Positions 36,125 through 44,701 of a DNA stretch of 64,000 nucleotides are shown piece by piece. The translations under genes were made by a program, and so were the position numbers. The DNA comes from Bacteroidetes bacterium UBA1941. Its GTDB lineage: Bacteria > Bacteroidota > Bacteroidia > Chitinophagales > LD1. The notes beneath the pieces were generated by a model, which was not told the origin of the DNA, did not search any database, and was given only the letters and a program-made list of their open reading frames with translations. Within the stretch, counting starts at the first letter, position 1. Each line of letters opens with the position of its first letter. Location of the stretch: contig DDEZ01000012.1 of NCBI GenBank assembly GCA_002336805.1, positions 1-64,000 of the forward strand, written 5' to 3'.

Positions 36125-36970
36125 ATGTCAACAATCACTATCACCGCGAGCCTCGTAAACGAGCTGCGCAACCTGACCGGAGCTGGACTCATGGACTGCA
36201 AAAAGGCACTGACAGAATCTAACGGCGACGTACAAGCAGCCGTAGACTACCTGCGCAAGAAAGGCGCTAAGGTGGCTGAGAAGCGTGCCGGCCGTGACTC
36301 TCTGGAGGGCTGCATCGTAGCTCTGACTACAGCAGATGGCAAGCGTGGTGTCGTATCATACCTGTCTTGCGAGACAGACTTCGTAGCTAAGAATGAAGAC
36401 TTCCGCGGTCTGGCTGAGGCTATCGCCAAGGCGGCTCTGGAGGCTGATGCCAAGAACCTCGACGAGGTACTGGCTCTCCCTATGGATGGCACTACCATCA
36501 AGGGTAAGGTAGAAGAAAAAGTATCTGCTATCGGCGAGCTGATCGCAGTATCTGCCTACGAGACACTGGAAGGTGACAACATCGTAGCATACAACCACGC
36601 TGGCAATAAGATCGGTGTACTGGTATCTCTGAGCAACGCTAAGAGCGATGCAAATGCAGTAGCAGGCAAGGACGTAGCAATGCAGGTAGCGGCTATGAAC
36701 CCTCTGGCTGTAGACGCATCTGGCGTATCTCAGGAAGTGATAGACCGCGAAGTAGCGATCGCTAAGGAAAAGGCTGCTGCATCGGGCAAGCCTGAGAACA
36801 TCCTCCAGAAGATAGCTGAGAGCGCGGCTCAATCATATCTGAAAGAGAATACCCTCAATACACAGCCATTCGTAAAGGATGGTAGCAAGACTGTAGCTCA
36901 GCACCTCGGCGAGGTAGAGAAAGGTCTCGCAGTGAAGGCTTTCAAGCGTGTAGCGCTGGGTCTGAAGTAA
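36125..36970 (+). CDS. tsf: Translation elongation factor Ts
   Basis: EF-Ts exchanges GDP for GTP on EF-Tu. The 281-aa protein has the UBA-like N-terminal domain (VNELRNLTGAGLMDCKKALT, DVQAAVDYLRKKG) and the Tu-contacting motif TDFVAKNEDF. A second core repeat (NKIGVLVSLSNA, VAMQVAAMNPLAVD) and the C-terminal module (QPFVKDGSKTVAQHL) complete the family. It follows rpsB as in most bacteria but is separated by 144 bases with a terminator-like hairpin at 36008-36043, and has its own strong terminator. Confidence 0.98.
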   Translation: MSTITITASLVNELRNLTGAGLMDCKKALTESNGDVQAAVDYLRKKGAKVAEKRAGRDSLEGCIVALTTADGKRGVVSYLSCETDFVAKNEDFRGLAEAIAKAALEADAKNLDEVLALPMDGTTIKGKVEEKVSAIGELIAVSAYETLEGDNIVAYNHAGNKIGVLVSLSNAKSDANAVAGKDVAMQVAAMNPLAVDASGVSQEVIDREVAIAKEKAAASGKPENILQKIAESAAQSYLKENTLNTQPFVKDGSKTVAQHLGEVEKGLAVKAFKRVALGLK

Positions 36971-37015
36971 ATCAGATGTCAGATGTCAGTTGCCAGTTGA
37001 CTGGAAATAGAAACG

Positions 37016-37042
37016 GCGGCTCCGGATGGGGCCGCTTTTTTT
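37016..37042 (+). terminator. Rho-independent terminator after tsf
   Basis: GCGGC (37016-37020) pairs with GCCGC (37031-37035) and is followed by seven Ts, about 45 bases past the tsf stop. Confidence 0.85.
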
Positions 37043-37286
37043 ATACTATACAATGGGAGAAGACAGAGTACGAAGCTGCCGGTATTAAATAAATACCATC
37101 GCTGGCTTTAGCTAAACTGTGGCCCTATCACGAGTCCCACTGTGCTTTGCCAGGAATACAGTCTTGGGCCAGATAGGAAATAAGCGCTGAGATCACTTTA
37201 TCGCCTATCGGTAGTGATTAAATAATGATGCATAGGGAAACTTGATTTTCCATTTCATACATTCGCTCAGAAATCAATAACATACT
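37043..37286. other. Intergenic region after tsf, nothing recognised
   Basis: The gap between tsf and the next gene is 316 bases including the terminator. The rest holds no gene, repeat or clear promoter that I can support; it is mixed-composition DNA and must carry the promoter of the lipoprotein gene at 37287. Confidence 0.5.
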
Positions 37287-37787
37287 ATGACATCCTTTGA
37301 ATCAACGTTTCGTGTATTTTTTGTATTTGTGGTCATCAGCGTACTCACCTCATGCCATCATAATACAACAACCCCAACTACGCCATGTGCCGGCATGCCT
37401 GTATTTGCTTCTTGGAAGGTGGATGGTACGTCCTATCAGGCTACAGGACTCTTTGGCTCATATGGCATTGCCACCTCTACTCAGATATTTGCATGCGTAC
37501 CCTCAGGCACACTAGCACCTTGTGTTAATATGAAGTTTCCCCAGTCCATTCATCCCGGCACTTTTGATCTGAAGAGAACATCATCTTATAATTTTGGTGC
37601 TACGTACACCCCTACTGCAGGACATACATATTATACAGATGCCACGACTAATGTAGGCACATTCACCGTGACAACTATGAATATGACAGACAGCACCTAC
37701 CGGGCTTCTTTTCAATTTACAGCAGAAGACTCACTGGGCAATGTAGTCCATGTCACCGATGGACAGATCATTGATGTGGGATTCTGA
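37287..37787 (+). CDS. Small lipoprotein, unknown function
   Basis: This 166-aa protein has a lipoprotein signal peptide ending in the lipobox LTSC (Cys23), so it is anchored to the envelope. A Thr/Pro-rich linker (HHNTTTPTTPCAGMP) follows. The remainder looks like one beta-sandwich domain: FASWKVDGTSYQATGLFGSY, VNMKFPQSIHPGTFDLKRTS, YRASFQFTAEDSLGNVVHVT. The pattern of a short lipoprotein starting with F.A.W.VDG is common in Bacteroidota as DUF-type proteins, but I cannot assign a number with certainty. It stands alone between tsf and the hydroxylase gene. Confidence 0.82.
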   Translation: MTSFESTFRVFFVFVVISVLTSCHHNTTTPTTPCAGMPVFASWKVDGTSYQATGLFGSYGIATSTQIFACVPSGTLAPCVNMKFPQSIHPGTFDLKRTSSYNFGATYTPTAGHTYYTDATTNVGTFTVTTMNMTDSTYRASFQFTAEDSLGNVVHVTDGQIIDVGF

Positions 37788-37922
37788 TTCTCCTTTATAA
37801 AAAGACCGCCCGAAAGAGCCGCCTCTTTCTCCATACATTTCAACCGAAAAAAATAACGCCTCGTCAATTTATATCGGCAGGGATAGAAAAGCTGCTGTAG
37901 CTTTAGGGAATAAACTGCAGCT

Positions 37923-38465
37923 ATGCTCACAGTCTCAGCTTTTCTCACAGGTGTCATACTCTGGACCTTTGCCGAATATATGTTGCATCGTTTCCTCGGA
38001 CATGTCCACAAAGGCAAGAACTTCTTTAAGACCGAACATCTGCAGCATCACGCCAAGGCCAACTATTTTGCTCCGGCATCTGGCAAAGCAATGGCAGCCA
38101 TATCAGTAGCTGCTGCGCTGGTGGCGTCACTTAGCCTTGTGATGCCACTCACGGGTGCAGTGGCGCTCATGGTTGGATTTACTGGTATGTACGGACTATA
38201 CGAGATCGTGCACTACCGCTTTCACATGAAGGATCCCGTGGCTATGCCCTTTATCATTCTGAGAAAGCATCACTTTTACCACCACTTTCACGACCCTAAA
38301 AAGAATCACGGCGTTACTACCCGGATATGGGATAGGCTTTTCGGCACCTTTGTCAAAGTAGAGAAAGTAGTCGTGCCCTCAAGGATGCCTCTGCAATGGC
38401 TGTTAGATGGCACGGATATCAAGCCAATGTATTCCCCTCACTTCCGACTGTCATCGTCACGGTAA
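37923..38465 (+). CDS. Fatty acid hydroxylase / sterol desaturase-family membrane enzyme
   Basis: The 180-aa integral membrane protein has the histidine clusters that bind the di-iron centre in this superfamily: EYMLHRFLGHVHKG, KTEHLQHHAKANYF, EIVHYRFHM and LRKHHFYHHFHDPKKNHGVT. Hydrophobic segments lie at about residues 1-20 and 58-105. Members hydroxylate or desaturate lipid chains using oxygen. Possible substrates in Bacteroidota include fatty acids of sphingolipids or carotenoid-like lipids, but nothing here decides. Its 3' end faces the T9SS type B gene with 44 bases between stops. Confidence 0.92.
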   Translation: MLTVSAFLTGVILWTFAEYMLHRFLGHVHKGKNFFKTEHLQHHAKANYFAPASGKAMAAISVAAALVASLSLVMPLTGAVALMVGFTGMYGLYEIVHYRFHMKDPVAMPFIILRKHHFYHHFHDPKKNHGVTTRIWDRLFGTFVKVEKVVVPSRMPLQWLLDGTDIKPMYSPHFRLSSSR

Positions 38466-38509
38466 AATTAGTCGCGTTTATTCAGACCGTTTGGCTCTCA
38501 GGCATAAGG

Positions 38510-41500
38510 TTACCTGATAAGTGTCACGGTGCCTTTGTCACGCACGCTGTAGCCATCGTTGAAAGTGACATCTAAGAGATAGACAAAGATGCCTGGCTCC
38601 TGTAGTTTGCTGCGGTAGGTCCCATCCCAGCCTATGGCCGGATCGAGGCTTTCAAACATCTTCTCTCCCCAGCGGTCAAAGATGCGTATATTGAAATACT
38701 TTGCTCCGACGGGATAGGCGAAGAAGATATCATTGCGGCCATCGCTGTTTGGCGTGAATGCATTTGGGGTAAAGAGTATATGCTCGCTGTATACCCTGAC
38801 GCGCACAGTATCTGTGAGCTGGCATACATTGTTATAGTTTGCCGTCACTACATACTGATAGCTGCCTGCACCAGATTGAAATACAGGTCTGGGGCAGGTA
38901 TTGCAGTCCAGCCCGAGGCCGGGAGTCCATGTATAGGTGACACTGCCTGACGGTGCAGGTGCCAGTAGTGTAGTAAATGATACCGCATCACTCTCCCTGA
39001 TGAGTGTGTCCAAGGGCAACGCCTCCAACGTGACCACCGGCGGCTCATGTATAGTGAAGCTCATCGTACCACTGCACCCTGCAGGGTCTGTAGCTGTGAG
39101 CGAATAGGTGCCCGGCTGCAGGCCGGTGAGGACTGAGTCGCTCCCTGCAGGGCTCCACTGATAAGTGATTTGACCGGAGTTTAAAACACTGATGGAGATG
39201 TAGCCATCATCAGATCCTGCGCAGCTAAGATCGGCGATAGAATCCTGTACGATATCCAGCGGCTGTATGGTGCCATTTATCTGTACCACTGCCGTTGCGG
39301 AGCATTGATTCTGATCAGAAACGGTCACGGTGTAGGATGAACCTGCCAGCAGTCCATAGAGTGTATCTGTAGCCGTATGGGCTACATCACTCCAGATGTA
39401 GCTATATGGCGGTGAACCGCCCGTGGCCTGAGCTATGGCCTTGCCGTCCGGTGTGTAGCAGATGGCATCTACCGCATACGTAGTGACGTAGGGACCACTC
39501 AGCGGTGTGACAATAGCACTATCACTGACCGGTGGGCAACCAGTGATGCTGTACGAAACAGTATAAGTGGTGGCAGAGGCCGGAGAGACAGATATACTCT
39601 GTGTAGAGGCTGCCCCGGGAGTCCAGCTATAGGTACCTCCGGCCGGCGTAGGCCTCGCGGTAAGTGTCACCGTCTGGCCGCTACAGGCTGAGGTATCATC
39701 TACCTGCACCGCCGGCATACTGATCACTGTGACAGTCACAGTATCACTGACCACAGGACAATGGCTCTGATTATAGCTCACGATGTAAGTCGCGGTGGCT
39801 GATGGGGCTACCAGTGTGTCCTGGTGCGCGCCGCTACCTGGTGCCCAACTGTATGTACCTCCGGGCTCGCTGGCATCTGCAGTGAGGAGCACACTGCTAC
39901 CGCTGCATATCGTAGTATCGCTGCGCGCCCGTAGTACAGCACAGATCACCGGTGTGCAGGTATCCTGTATGGTGAATGTAAAACTCCGGCTGATACCGCA
40001 GCTATCAAAGGCAATGATATTGTAGGTACCAGACGAGCCGGTAGGAAAGACGCCTGTATTGCCATGAAGGATCACGGTATCTAAACCCGGCATCTCAATG
40101 GTATAAGGAGACTGCCCCCCATAGATATGATACACAGGGAGCACACTGCCACCACAGCTATAGAGCACATCAGAATATGGATAGGGTACTGACCCATAGC
40201 CCATGTATACAGATCCGGTATCTATGGGGCATATCGTGTCATATTTCACCAGTGATGTATCACCAGCATATGAGGCAGCATAGATCTGATAGGAGTACCA
40301 GCCCGAGTCCGCCACCTGTATATCTGTATTGATCTGTCCCTGCGGGTAGGCGGTATTGACCAGGAGATTGCCGCCGTGGTACATCTTGAGGCGGATATTA
40401 TTGCAGTATAGTGCAGGGGTGTCCTCTATGTGCACGTATTGACGGCCAATACAGGACCGGTATGAATACGAGTAAGCCCCCACAGCAGGCACAGGATCAA
40501 AAGCGGGTGTCCACGTACATCCACTATCAGATACGAGGGTATAGGTGCCAGGATGTATATTATAGAAATTGATGATCGGCTGGCCTCCACGCAGCATGTG
40601 CCTGCCCTGTACCGTGGTACCACCAGCATCAGTCAGGGTATAGTGCTCAGATGAGAATGGAACGATACTATACTCCCATAATGCCTGACAGGTAGAGTCC
40701 ATCATGATATAAGAGCAACTGGATGGCAGATGCGGCACAGTGACCAGCGTGTATGTGGTAGAGAGGCAGGCACGGGGAGCATATACTGTCACATAATATG
40801 CTCCGGCAGGTATACCGTGAAATATGCCAGTATTATTGACCTGCAGCGTAGCCTGCGTGGTGAAGTCCTGCAATACGAATGAATCAATCAGAGAGAGATT
40901 GATAGGGCCCATGGCGTTAGACAGTATAACCTTAAAACTATTGCATCCCAGGTATACAGTTTGCAGATTGCCGGGAGCCTGCGCGGGGGTATAATAGGCA
41001 TGTGTCGTATCACCTCCGCAGTCTGAGGTGATAATAGTAATAGAATGGGTCTGCCCAAGCGTCACGCCCTGAAAGAGCGGACTACCAGCGGGCGGATTTG
41101 TGACAGACTGTACTGGGGAACAATCGGTGCAGATATAGGTCACCGAGGCAGGAGTAGGCAGCCCGGCCGTCTGCGAAAAATGGCTCAGGTAAATATTATT
41201 ATCAAACGGGCAGTGCCCCGTAAACTGTGCACTGGCCGCAGTGAGCTGAAAGATATTGGTTTTGCCGCAGGCATCAGTGATAGAAAAAGCACCGGAATAG
41301 CCGCGGCCCAGTCCCGTAAAAACTCCGGTAGTATTCGTTTGCCCGACAGCAGTATAGGTATATGGTGCACGTCCTGACTGACCGGTGACAGATAGTGTGC
41401 CCTGCGTAAAATTGACACACTGGAGAGAATAACTGAGCGCGTAGTCAAAGTTTATGGTGGTCGTATAAATGTTGCTACAGTCGTCCTGTACCCTCACCCA

Positions 41501-41992
41501 GTAGGTACCGGGGCATAGGTTGGAGAAAGTATTAGAAGACTGATAGGGACCGAAGCCTGTATTGGCGCCGGTGCTGGATATGGCATACTGATATGGCGGT
41601 TTGCCACGGGAGGCATTACAAACGATGTTGAGTCCCGCCTGCGTGAGATTGCAGAGGGGAAACTGGTACGTGCCGGCCACGGTACCATTCACAGTGCCTG
41701 TAGCGCCGGTAGCGTCTGTAGCCTGTACCACGTAGGTACCTGCCGGCAGGTTGCTAAATGTACTGCTACCAGCTGGGAGCGTGATAGGATAGTTCATAGA
41801 TGGCCCCGATGGACCGGACAGGATGCTGTATGTGTAGGGTGCTATACCACTAGTGGCAGCAGCTGTGAGGGTACCGTCATTGTAGCAGATAGAGGCTGTA
41901 CTACTGTAAGTCACGCTGACCTGAGCCTTGCCACTTATGCAGCAGCATAGCATCATCAGAACTGTGCATAGTAGAGTAAAGCATTTCCTCAT
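38510..41992 (-). CDS. Large T9SS type B (gliding-motility C-terminal) surface protein
   Basis: The protein, 1160 aa from the ATG at 41992 (MRKCFTLLCTVLMMLCCCIS signal peptide), is a beta-rich repeat protein. The upstream ATG at 42064 would add a 24-residue non-signal stretch, so I prefer 41992. The N-terminal part has SprB-like repeats (GTLTAAATSGIAPYTYSI, GTYVVQATDATGATG). The centre has Ig-like units of the type SDTTICSGSSVLLTA and TYSWTPGAASTQSISVSP. The last 85 residues are the gliding-motility-associated C-terminal domain used as the type B T9SS signal: FTPNAFTPNSDGRNDIF, FNIRIFDRWGEKMFES and GIFVYLLDVTF. It should be displayed or secreted by T9SS, probably as an adhesin. Confidence 0.93.
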   Translation of the reverse strand: MRKCFTLLCTVLMMLCCCISGKAQVSVTYSSTASICYNDGTLTAAATSGIAPYTYSILSGPSGPSMNYPITLPAGSSTFSNLPAGTYVVQATDATGATGTVNGTVAGTYQFPLCNLTQAGLNIVCNASRGKPPYQYAISSTGANTGFGPYQSSNTFSNLCPGTYWVRVQDDCSNIYTTTINFDYALSYSLQCVNFTQGTLSVTGQSGRAPYTYTAVGQTNTTGVFTGLGRGYSGAFSITDACGKTNIFQLTAASAQFTGHCPFDNNIYLSHFSQTAGLPTPASVTYICTDCSPVQSVTNPPAGSPLFQGVTLGQTHSITIITSDCGGDTTHAYYTPAQAPGNLQTVYLGCNSFKVILSNAMGPINLSLIDSFVLQDFTTQATLQVNNTGIFHGIPAGAYYVTVYAPRACLSTTYTLVTVPHLPSSCSYIMMDSTCQALWEYSIVPFSSEHYTLTDAGGTTVQGRHMLRGGQPIINFYNIHPGTYTLVSDSGCTWTPAFDPVPAVGAYSYSYRSCIGRQYVHIEDTPALYCNNIRLKMYHGGNLLVNTAYPQGQINTDIQVADSGWYSYQIYAASYAGDTSLVKYDTICPIDTGSVYMGYGSVPYPYSDVLYSCGGSVLPVYHIYGGQSPYTIEMPGLDTVILHGNTGVFPTGSSGTYNIIAFDSCGISRSFTFTIQDTCTPVICAVLRARSDTTICSGSSVLLTADASEPGGTYSWAPGSGAHQDTLVAPSATATYIVSYNQSHCPVVSDTVTVTVISMPAVQVDDTSACSGQTVTLTARPTPAGGTYSWTPGAASTQSISVSPASATTYTVSYSITGCPPVSDSAIVTPLSGPYVTTYAVDAICYTPDGKAIAQATGGSPPYSYIWSDVAHTATDTLYGLLAGSSYTVTVSDQNQCSATAVVQINGTIQPLDIVQDSIADLSCAGSDDGYISISVLNSGQITYQWSPAGSDSVLTGLQPGTYSLTATDPAGCSGTMSFTIHEPPVVTLEALPLDTLIRESDAVSFTTLLAPAPSGSVTYTWTPGLGLDCNTCPRPVFQSGAGSYQYVVTANYNNVCQLTDTVRVRVYSEHILFTPNAFTPNSDGRNDIFFAYPVGAKYFNIRIFDRWGEKMFESLDPAIGWDGTYRSKLQEPGIFVYLLDVTFNDGYSVRDKGTVTLIR

Positions 41993-42086
41993 AGAAACTG
42001 TACCTCTCATAAATGTAACGGAATTTATGACGAAGTAGTAAGATAGAAGACGATACTGCGCCATAATCAGTTGTGCATGAATAGCA

Positions 42087-42116
42087 ACAAAAAAGCGGCT
42101 CAGATGAGCCGCTTTA
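42087..42116 (-). terminator. Terminator upstream of the surface-protein gene
   Basis: AAAGCGGCTC pairs with GAGCCGCTTT across AGAT. On the minus strand the stem is followed by six Ts, so it ends the transcript of the deoxyhypusine-synthase-like gene whose stop is at 42155. Confidence 0.85.
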
Positions 42117-42154
42117 CTATTCTTAAACAGTATTATCGTAAATACATTCCTTAA

Positions 42155-43129
42155 TTACCACTTCAGCAGATAGGCGAAGATCAGCGGCGCTACTATCGTC
42201 GCATCTGACTCTACGATGAACTTAGGTGTATTGATATCCAGTTTGCCCCAGGTGATCTTCTCATTTGGCACGGCACCGGAGTATGACCCATAGGATGTGG
42301 TAGAGTCACTGATCTGGCAGAAGTATGACCAGAACGGCACATCATGCCACTCCAGATCCTGATACATCATAGGCACCACACATATCGGGAAATCTCCCGC
42401 TATACCACCACCTATCTGGAAGAAGCCTACGCCCTTGCCGGCAGAGTTATTGCGATACCAGTCTGCGAGCCATACCATGTACTCGATACCAGACTTCATG
42501 GTCGTAGCCTTCATTTCATTTTTGATGATGTATGAGGCGAAGATGTTTCCCATAGTAGAATCTTCCCATCCTGGTACTACGATAGGGATATTCTTCTCGG
42601 CAGCGGCCAGCATCCAGCTATTCTTAGGGTCTATCTCATAGTATTGCTCCAGCTCACCAGAGAGGAGCATCTTGTACATATACTCATGTGGGAAGTAACG
42701 CTCGCCCTTGTCATCAGCATCCTTCCATACCTTGTGGATATGCTTCTGCAGGCGGCGGAATGCCTCCTCCTCAGGGATGCAGGTATCTGTCACGCGGTTG
42801 TAGTGATTCTCCAGCAGGTCCCACTCTTCTTGTGGTGAGAGATCGCGGTAGTTTGGTACACGCTTGTAGTGAGAGTGCGCTACGAGGTTCATGATATCCT
42901 CCTCCAGGTTGGCACCGGTGCAGGAGATGATCTGTACCTTGTCCTGACGGATCATCTCTGCCAGAGAGAGGCCCAGCTCGGCAGTACTCATGGCACCAGC
43001 GAGTGTGATCATCATTTTGCCACCTTCTGCCAGGTGTGTCTCATAGCCTTTGGCTGCGTCTACGAGGGCAGCTGCATTAAAGTGGAGGTAGTGCTTGGTG
43101 ACAAAGTCACGAATAGGTGTAGCGCTCAT
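42155..43129 (-). CDS. Deoxyhypusine synthase-like protein lacking the catalytic lysine
   Basis: I start this 324-aa protein at ATG 43129 (MSATPIRDFVTKHY), which sits 22 bases after a near-perfect promoter; the upstream in-frame ATG at 43180 lies inside that promoter. The fold is that of deoxyhypusine synthase: SCTGANLEEDIMNLVAH (NAD-binding part), ERYFPHEYMYKML, PGWEDSTMGNIFASY, GFFQIGGGIAGDFPI and SGAVPNEKITWGKL. In eukaryotic DHS the active-site lysine follows GGG as GGGVVKHHI. Here the same place reads GGGIAGDFPI with no lysine. Bacteria lack eIF5A, so the substrate must differ; a spermidine- or agmatine-related role or homospermidine-type chemistry is possible but unproven. A single-gene transcript is likely. 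Confidence 0.92.
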   Translation of the reverse strand: MSATPIRDFVTKHYLHFNAAALVDAAKGYETHLAEGGKMMITLAGAMSTAELGLSLAEMIRQDKVQIISCTGANLEEDIMNLVAHSHYKRVPNYRDLSPQEEWDLLENHYNRVTDTCIPEEEAFRRLQKHIHKVWKDADDKGERYFPHEYMYKMLLSGELEQYYEIDPKNSWMLAAAEKNIPIVVPGWEDSTMGNIFASYIIKNEMKATTMKSGIEYMVWLADWYRNNSAGKGVGFFQIGGGIAGDFPICVVPMMYQDLEWHDVPFWSYFCQISDSTTSYGSYSGAVPNEKITWGKLDINTPKFIVESDATIVAPLIFAYLLKW

Positions 43130-43151
43130 TGTATTTCTGAAATTTGAACCG

Positions 43152-43181
43152 CAAAAATACAATTTGCAGCTAGAGTGCAAA
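43152..43181 (-). promoter_or_regulatory. Promoter of the DHS-like gene
   Basis: On the minus strand TTTG (43178-43181) is followed after 18 bases by TATTTTTG (43152-43159), matching both Bacteroidota elements. It lies 22 bases before the ATG at 43129 and settles that start. Confidence 0.75.
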
Positions 43182-43204
43182 ACCTGATATTGCTGAGGGA
43201 AAGC

Positions 43205-43591
43205 CTATGGGAGCGGCTTCCGCTTAGTGATCTGCCAGAGGTGGAAAACGAGCAAGCCCGTGTAGGCAAAGTACAAGCCGAAAAATGGCAGGATAAAGTA
43301 CTTGTCCTCTATGGGCCGGAAAAAGATGAAATAAGATACAAATGCCAGTGAGGCAAATGATTTAATAGCAAAAGCTGAGCCGAAGGCCATCATAAAGCTG
43401 CTGTGATCCCGGATAGCCAGCGCGCGAAGGAATATGAGGTAGACAAGCGCCGTGACGCCAAACATAAATGCGAGGCTGATCCATACGAAGCTCTCATAGG
43501 CGGTAAAGAATCCCTGCGAATCCAAGGCATATAGCACACCGGCTGAAAACAATGTCAGAACGACCAGCTTGACAAAAAATCCCTTCATCAT
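43205..43591 (-). CDS. Small integral membrane protein, possible ATP synthase I-like
   Basis: From ATG 43591 (MMKGFFVKLVVLTLFSAG) the product is 128 aa with four hydrophobic segments, near residues 4-22, 30-54, 66-87 and 98-116. It directly follows the AtpZ-like gene (17 bases between). In many Bacteroidota a small four-helix membrane protein lies after AtpZ and before atpB and is regarded as an AtpI-like assembly factor of the ATP synthase rotor ring. Here atpB is absent and the next gene is unrelated. The sequence itself has no motif that proves the role, so the call rests on topology and neighbour. Confidence 0.8.
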   Translation of the reverse strand: MMKGFFVKLVVLTLFSAGVLYALDSQGFFTAYESFVWISLAFMFGVTALVYLIFLRALAIRDHSSFMMAFGSAFAIKSFASLAFVSYFIFFRPIEDKYFILPFFGLYFAYTGLLVFHLWQITKRKPLP

Positions 43592-43608
43592 ATACTGCAA
43601 AGGTAAGG

Positions 43609-43821
43609 CTATTTAGCAGGCTTTATGAAATCTTTGATCACAGTGAATAATGCAATACCGACACCTACCACTGAGAGGCCGATGGTCCACCACTGCCGCT
43701 CTATGTGATAGTGCTCATCTATCTTGTATCCGGCAAAGGCGAATACCCCTATCGTAGCTGCCATCTGAAATGCCATGGAGGAATATTTCAGGTATACGTT
43801 TATGGGCTTTTTCTCTTCCAT
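43609..43821 (-). CDS. AtpZ/AtpI-family small membrane protein
   Basis: This 70-aa protein has two transmembrane hairpin helices (SSMAFQMAATIGVFAFAGYK and WWTIGLSVVGVGIALFTVIK) joined by a short polar loop with DEHYHIE. This is the AtpZ/AtpI layout: the YSSMAFQM start, the GYKIDE turn after helix 1 and a C-terminal basic tail (KDFIKPAK). AtpZ proteins bind divalent metal or help assemble the F-type ATPase in the membrane. The genes for the ATPase itself are not in this window. It is followed by the four-helix protein and preceded by the SDR gene, with 12 bases between. Confidence 0.88.
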   Translation of the reverse strand: MEEKKPINVYLKYSSMAFQMAATIGVFAFAGYKIDEHYHIERQWWTIGLSVVGVGIALFTVIKDFIKPAK

Positions 43822-43833
43822 ACGCGCTGTAGA

Positions 43834-44550
43834 TCAAGATCTGTTCCAAATAAAATCCGGGAGCATCCGCATGACGAAGGATGCGAAAGCCCATTTGCCT
43901 GGGATATAGGCTACCTTCTTCTTAGCTTCTATAGCATCGGCTATGAGCCGCGCTGCATATTGCGAGTCTACTACCCAAAACATGCCCTTCTGCCCCTTGG
44001 TCATAGGAGTATCTATGAATCCGGGGCGGATATCAGTGATGGTGATATTGCGCTTCTCAGCTACAGCCTTGTGACGCTGGCCCTGCATATAGCTCCACAT
44101 AAAGGCCTTGGTGGCATGGTAGCCTATGGCATAGCGCGAGCCGCGCGTACCAGCTACTGAGGATACTCCTACTATATGCCCCTCCCTCCCGCTATCGCGG
44201 AAATATTTGAAAGCATAGTTGGCGATGGCGGCAAAGCCCACCGCGTTGATCTCATGCATCTGATGTTCTTTCTCCCATTTACCACTAGACTCTCCTATGC
44301 CGGCATTGTACACGATGATATCTGCACCTCCCATCTCCTCTATCAGCTCACCTAGCCTGGTGCGCGCCTCATCATGACTGGCCATGTCTATGGACTTGAT
44401 ATAGGTCTTGCCAGCACACTGAGCGGCTACCTGCTGCAGCATCTCTAGCCGGCGGGCGGCTATGCCTACCTCGTAGCCGCGCCTGGATATCTCCAACGCC
44501 AGATCGCTGCCTATGCCTGATGAGGCTCCTATGATGATGACTTTCTTCAT
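43834..44550 (-). CDS. Short-chain dehydrogenase/reductase
   Basis: The 238-aa protein is a classical SDR. The NAD(P)-binding motif is IIIGASSGIGSDLA at residues 5-18, the NAG motif is IVYNAGIGES, and the catalytic residues are the Ser in GVSSVAG and the YHATK (YxxxK) motif. The Arg pair at residues 33-34 (AARRLEM) suggests preference for NADP. The C-terminus (KWAFASFVMRMLPDFIWNRS) is hydrophobic and resembles SDRs that sit on the membrane surface. The substrate cannot be told. It heads the three-gene minus-strand group with AtpZ and the membrane protein. Confidence 0.93.
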   Translation of the reverse strand: MKKVIIIGASSGIGSDLALEISRRGYEVGIAARRLEMLQQVAAQCAGKTYIKSIDMASHDEARTRLGELIEEMGGADIIVYNAGIGESSGKWEKEHQMHEINAVGFAAIANYAFKYFRDSGREGHIVGVSSVAGTRGSRYAIGYHATKAFMWSYMQGQRHKAVAEKRNITITDIRPGFIDTPMTKGQKGMFWVVDSQYAARLIADAIEAKKKVAYIPGKWAFASFVMRMLPDFIWNRS

Positions 44551-44638
44551 GCCTGAATAGGGTATTTAGTAGTTAGTGTTAAGTATTTAGAAAAATACAA
44601 AATAGAAAAACGTAAAGCCACCGCTTCGCTTTACATAA

Positions 44639-44655
44639 ATGTAACAATGTTACAT
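44639..44655. promoter_or_regulatory. 17-bp palindrome in a divergent promoter region
   Basis: ATGTAAC-AAT-GTTACAT is a perfect inverted repeat 35 bases ahead of the marC -7 element, between the divergent SDR and marC genes. It has the form of a dimeric repressor operator; no regulator is encoded nearby. Confidence 0.35.
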
Positions 44656-44689
44656 ATAAAATCAGTGCGGAATGTTCGCCGCCTATTGC

Positions 44690-44697
44690 TATTTTTG
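44690..44697 (+). promoter_or_regulatory. -7 promoter element directly before marC
   Basis: TATTTTTG matches TAnnTTTG and ends only 4 bases before the ATG at 44702. If used, transcription would begin at or next to the start codon, giving a nearly leaderless mRNA. No clear -33 box is seen. Confidence 0.45.
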
Positions 44698-44701
44698 CAG
44701 T

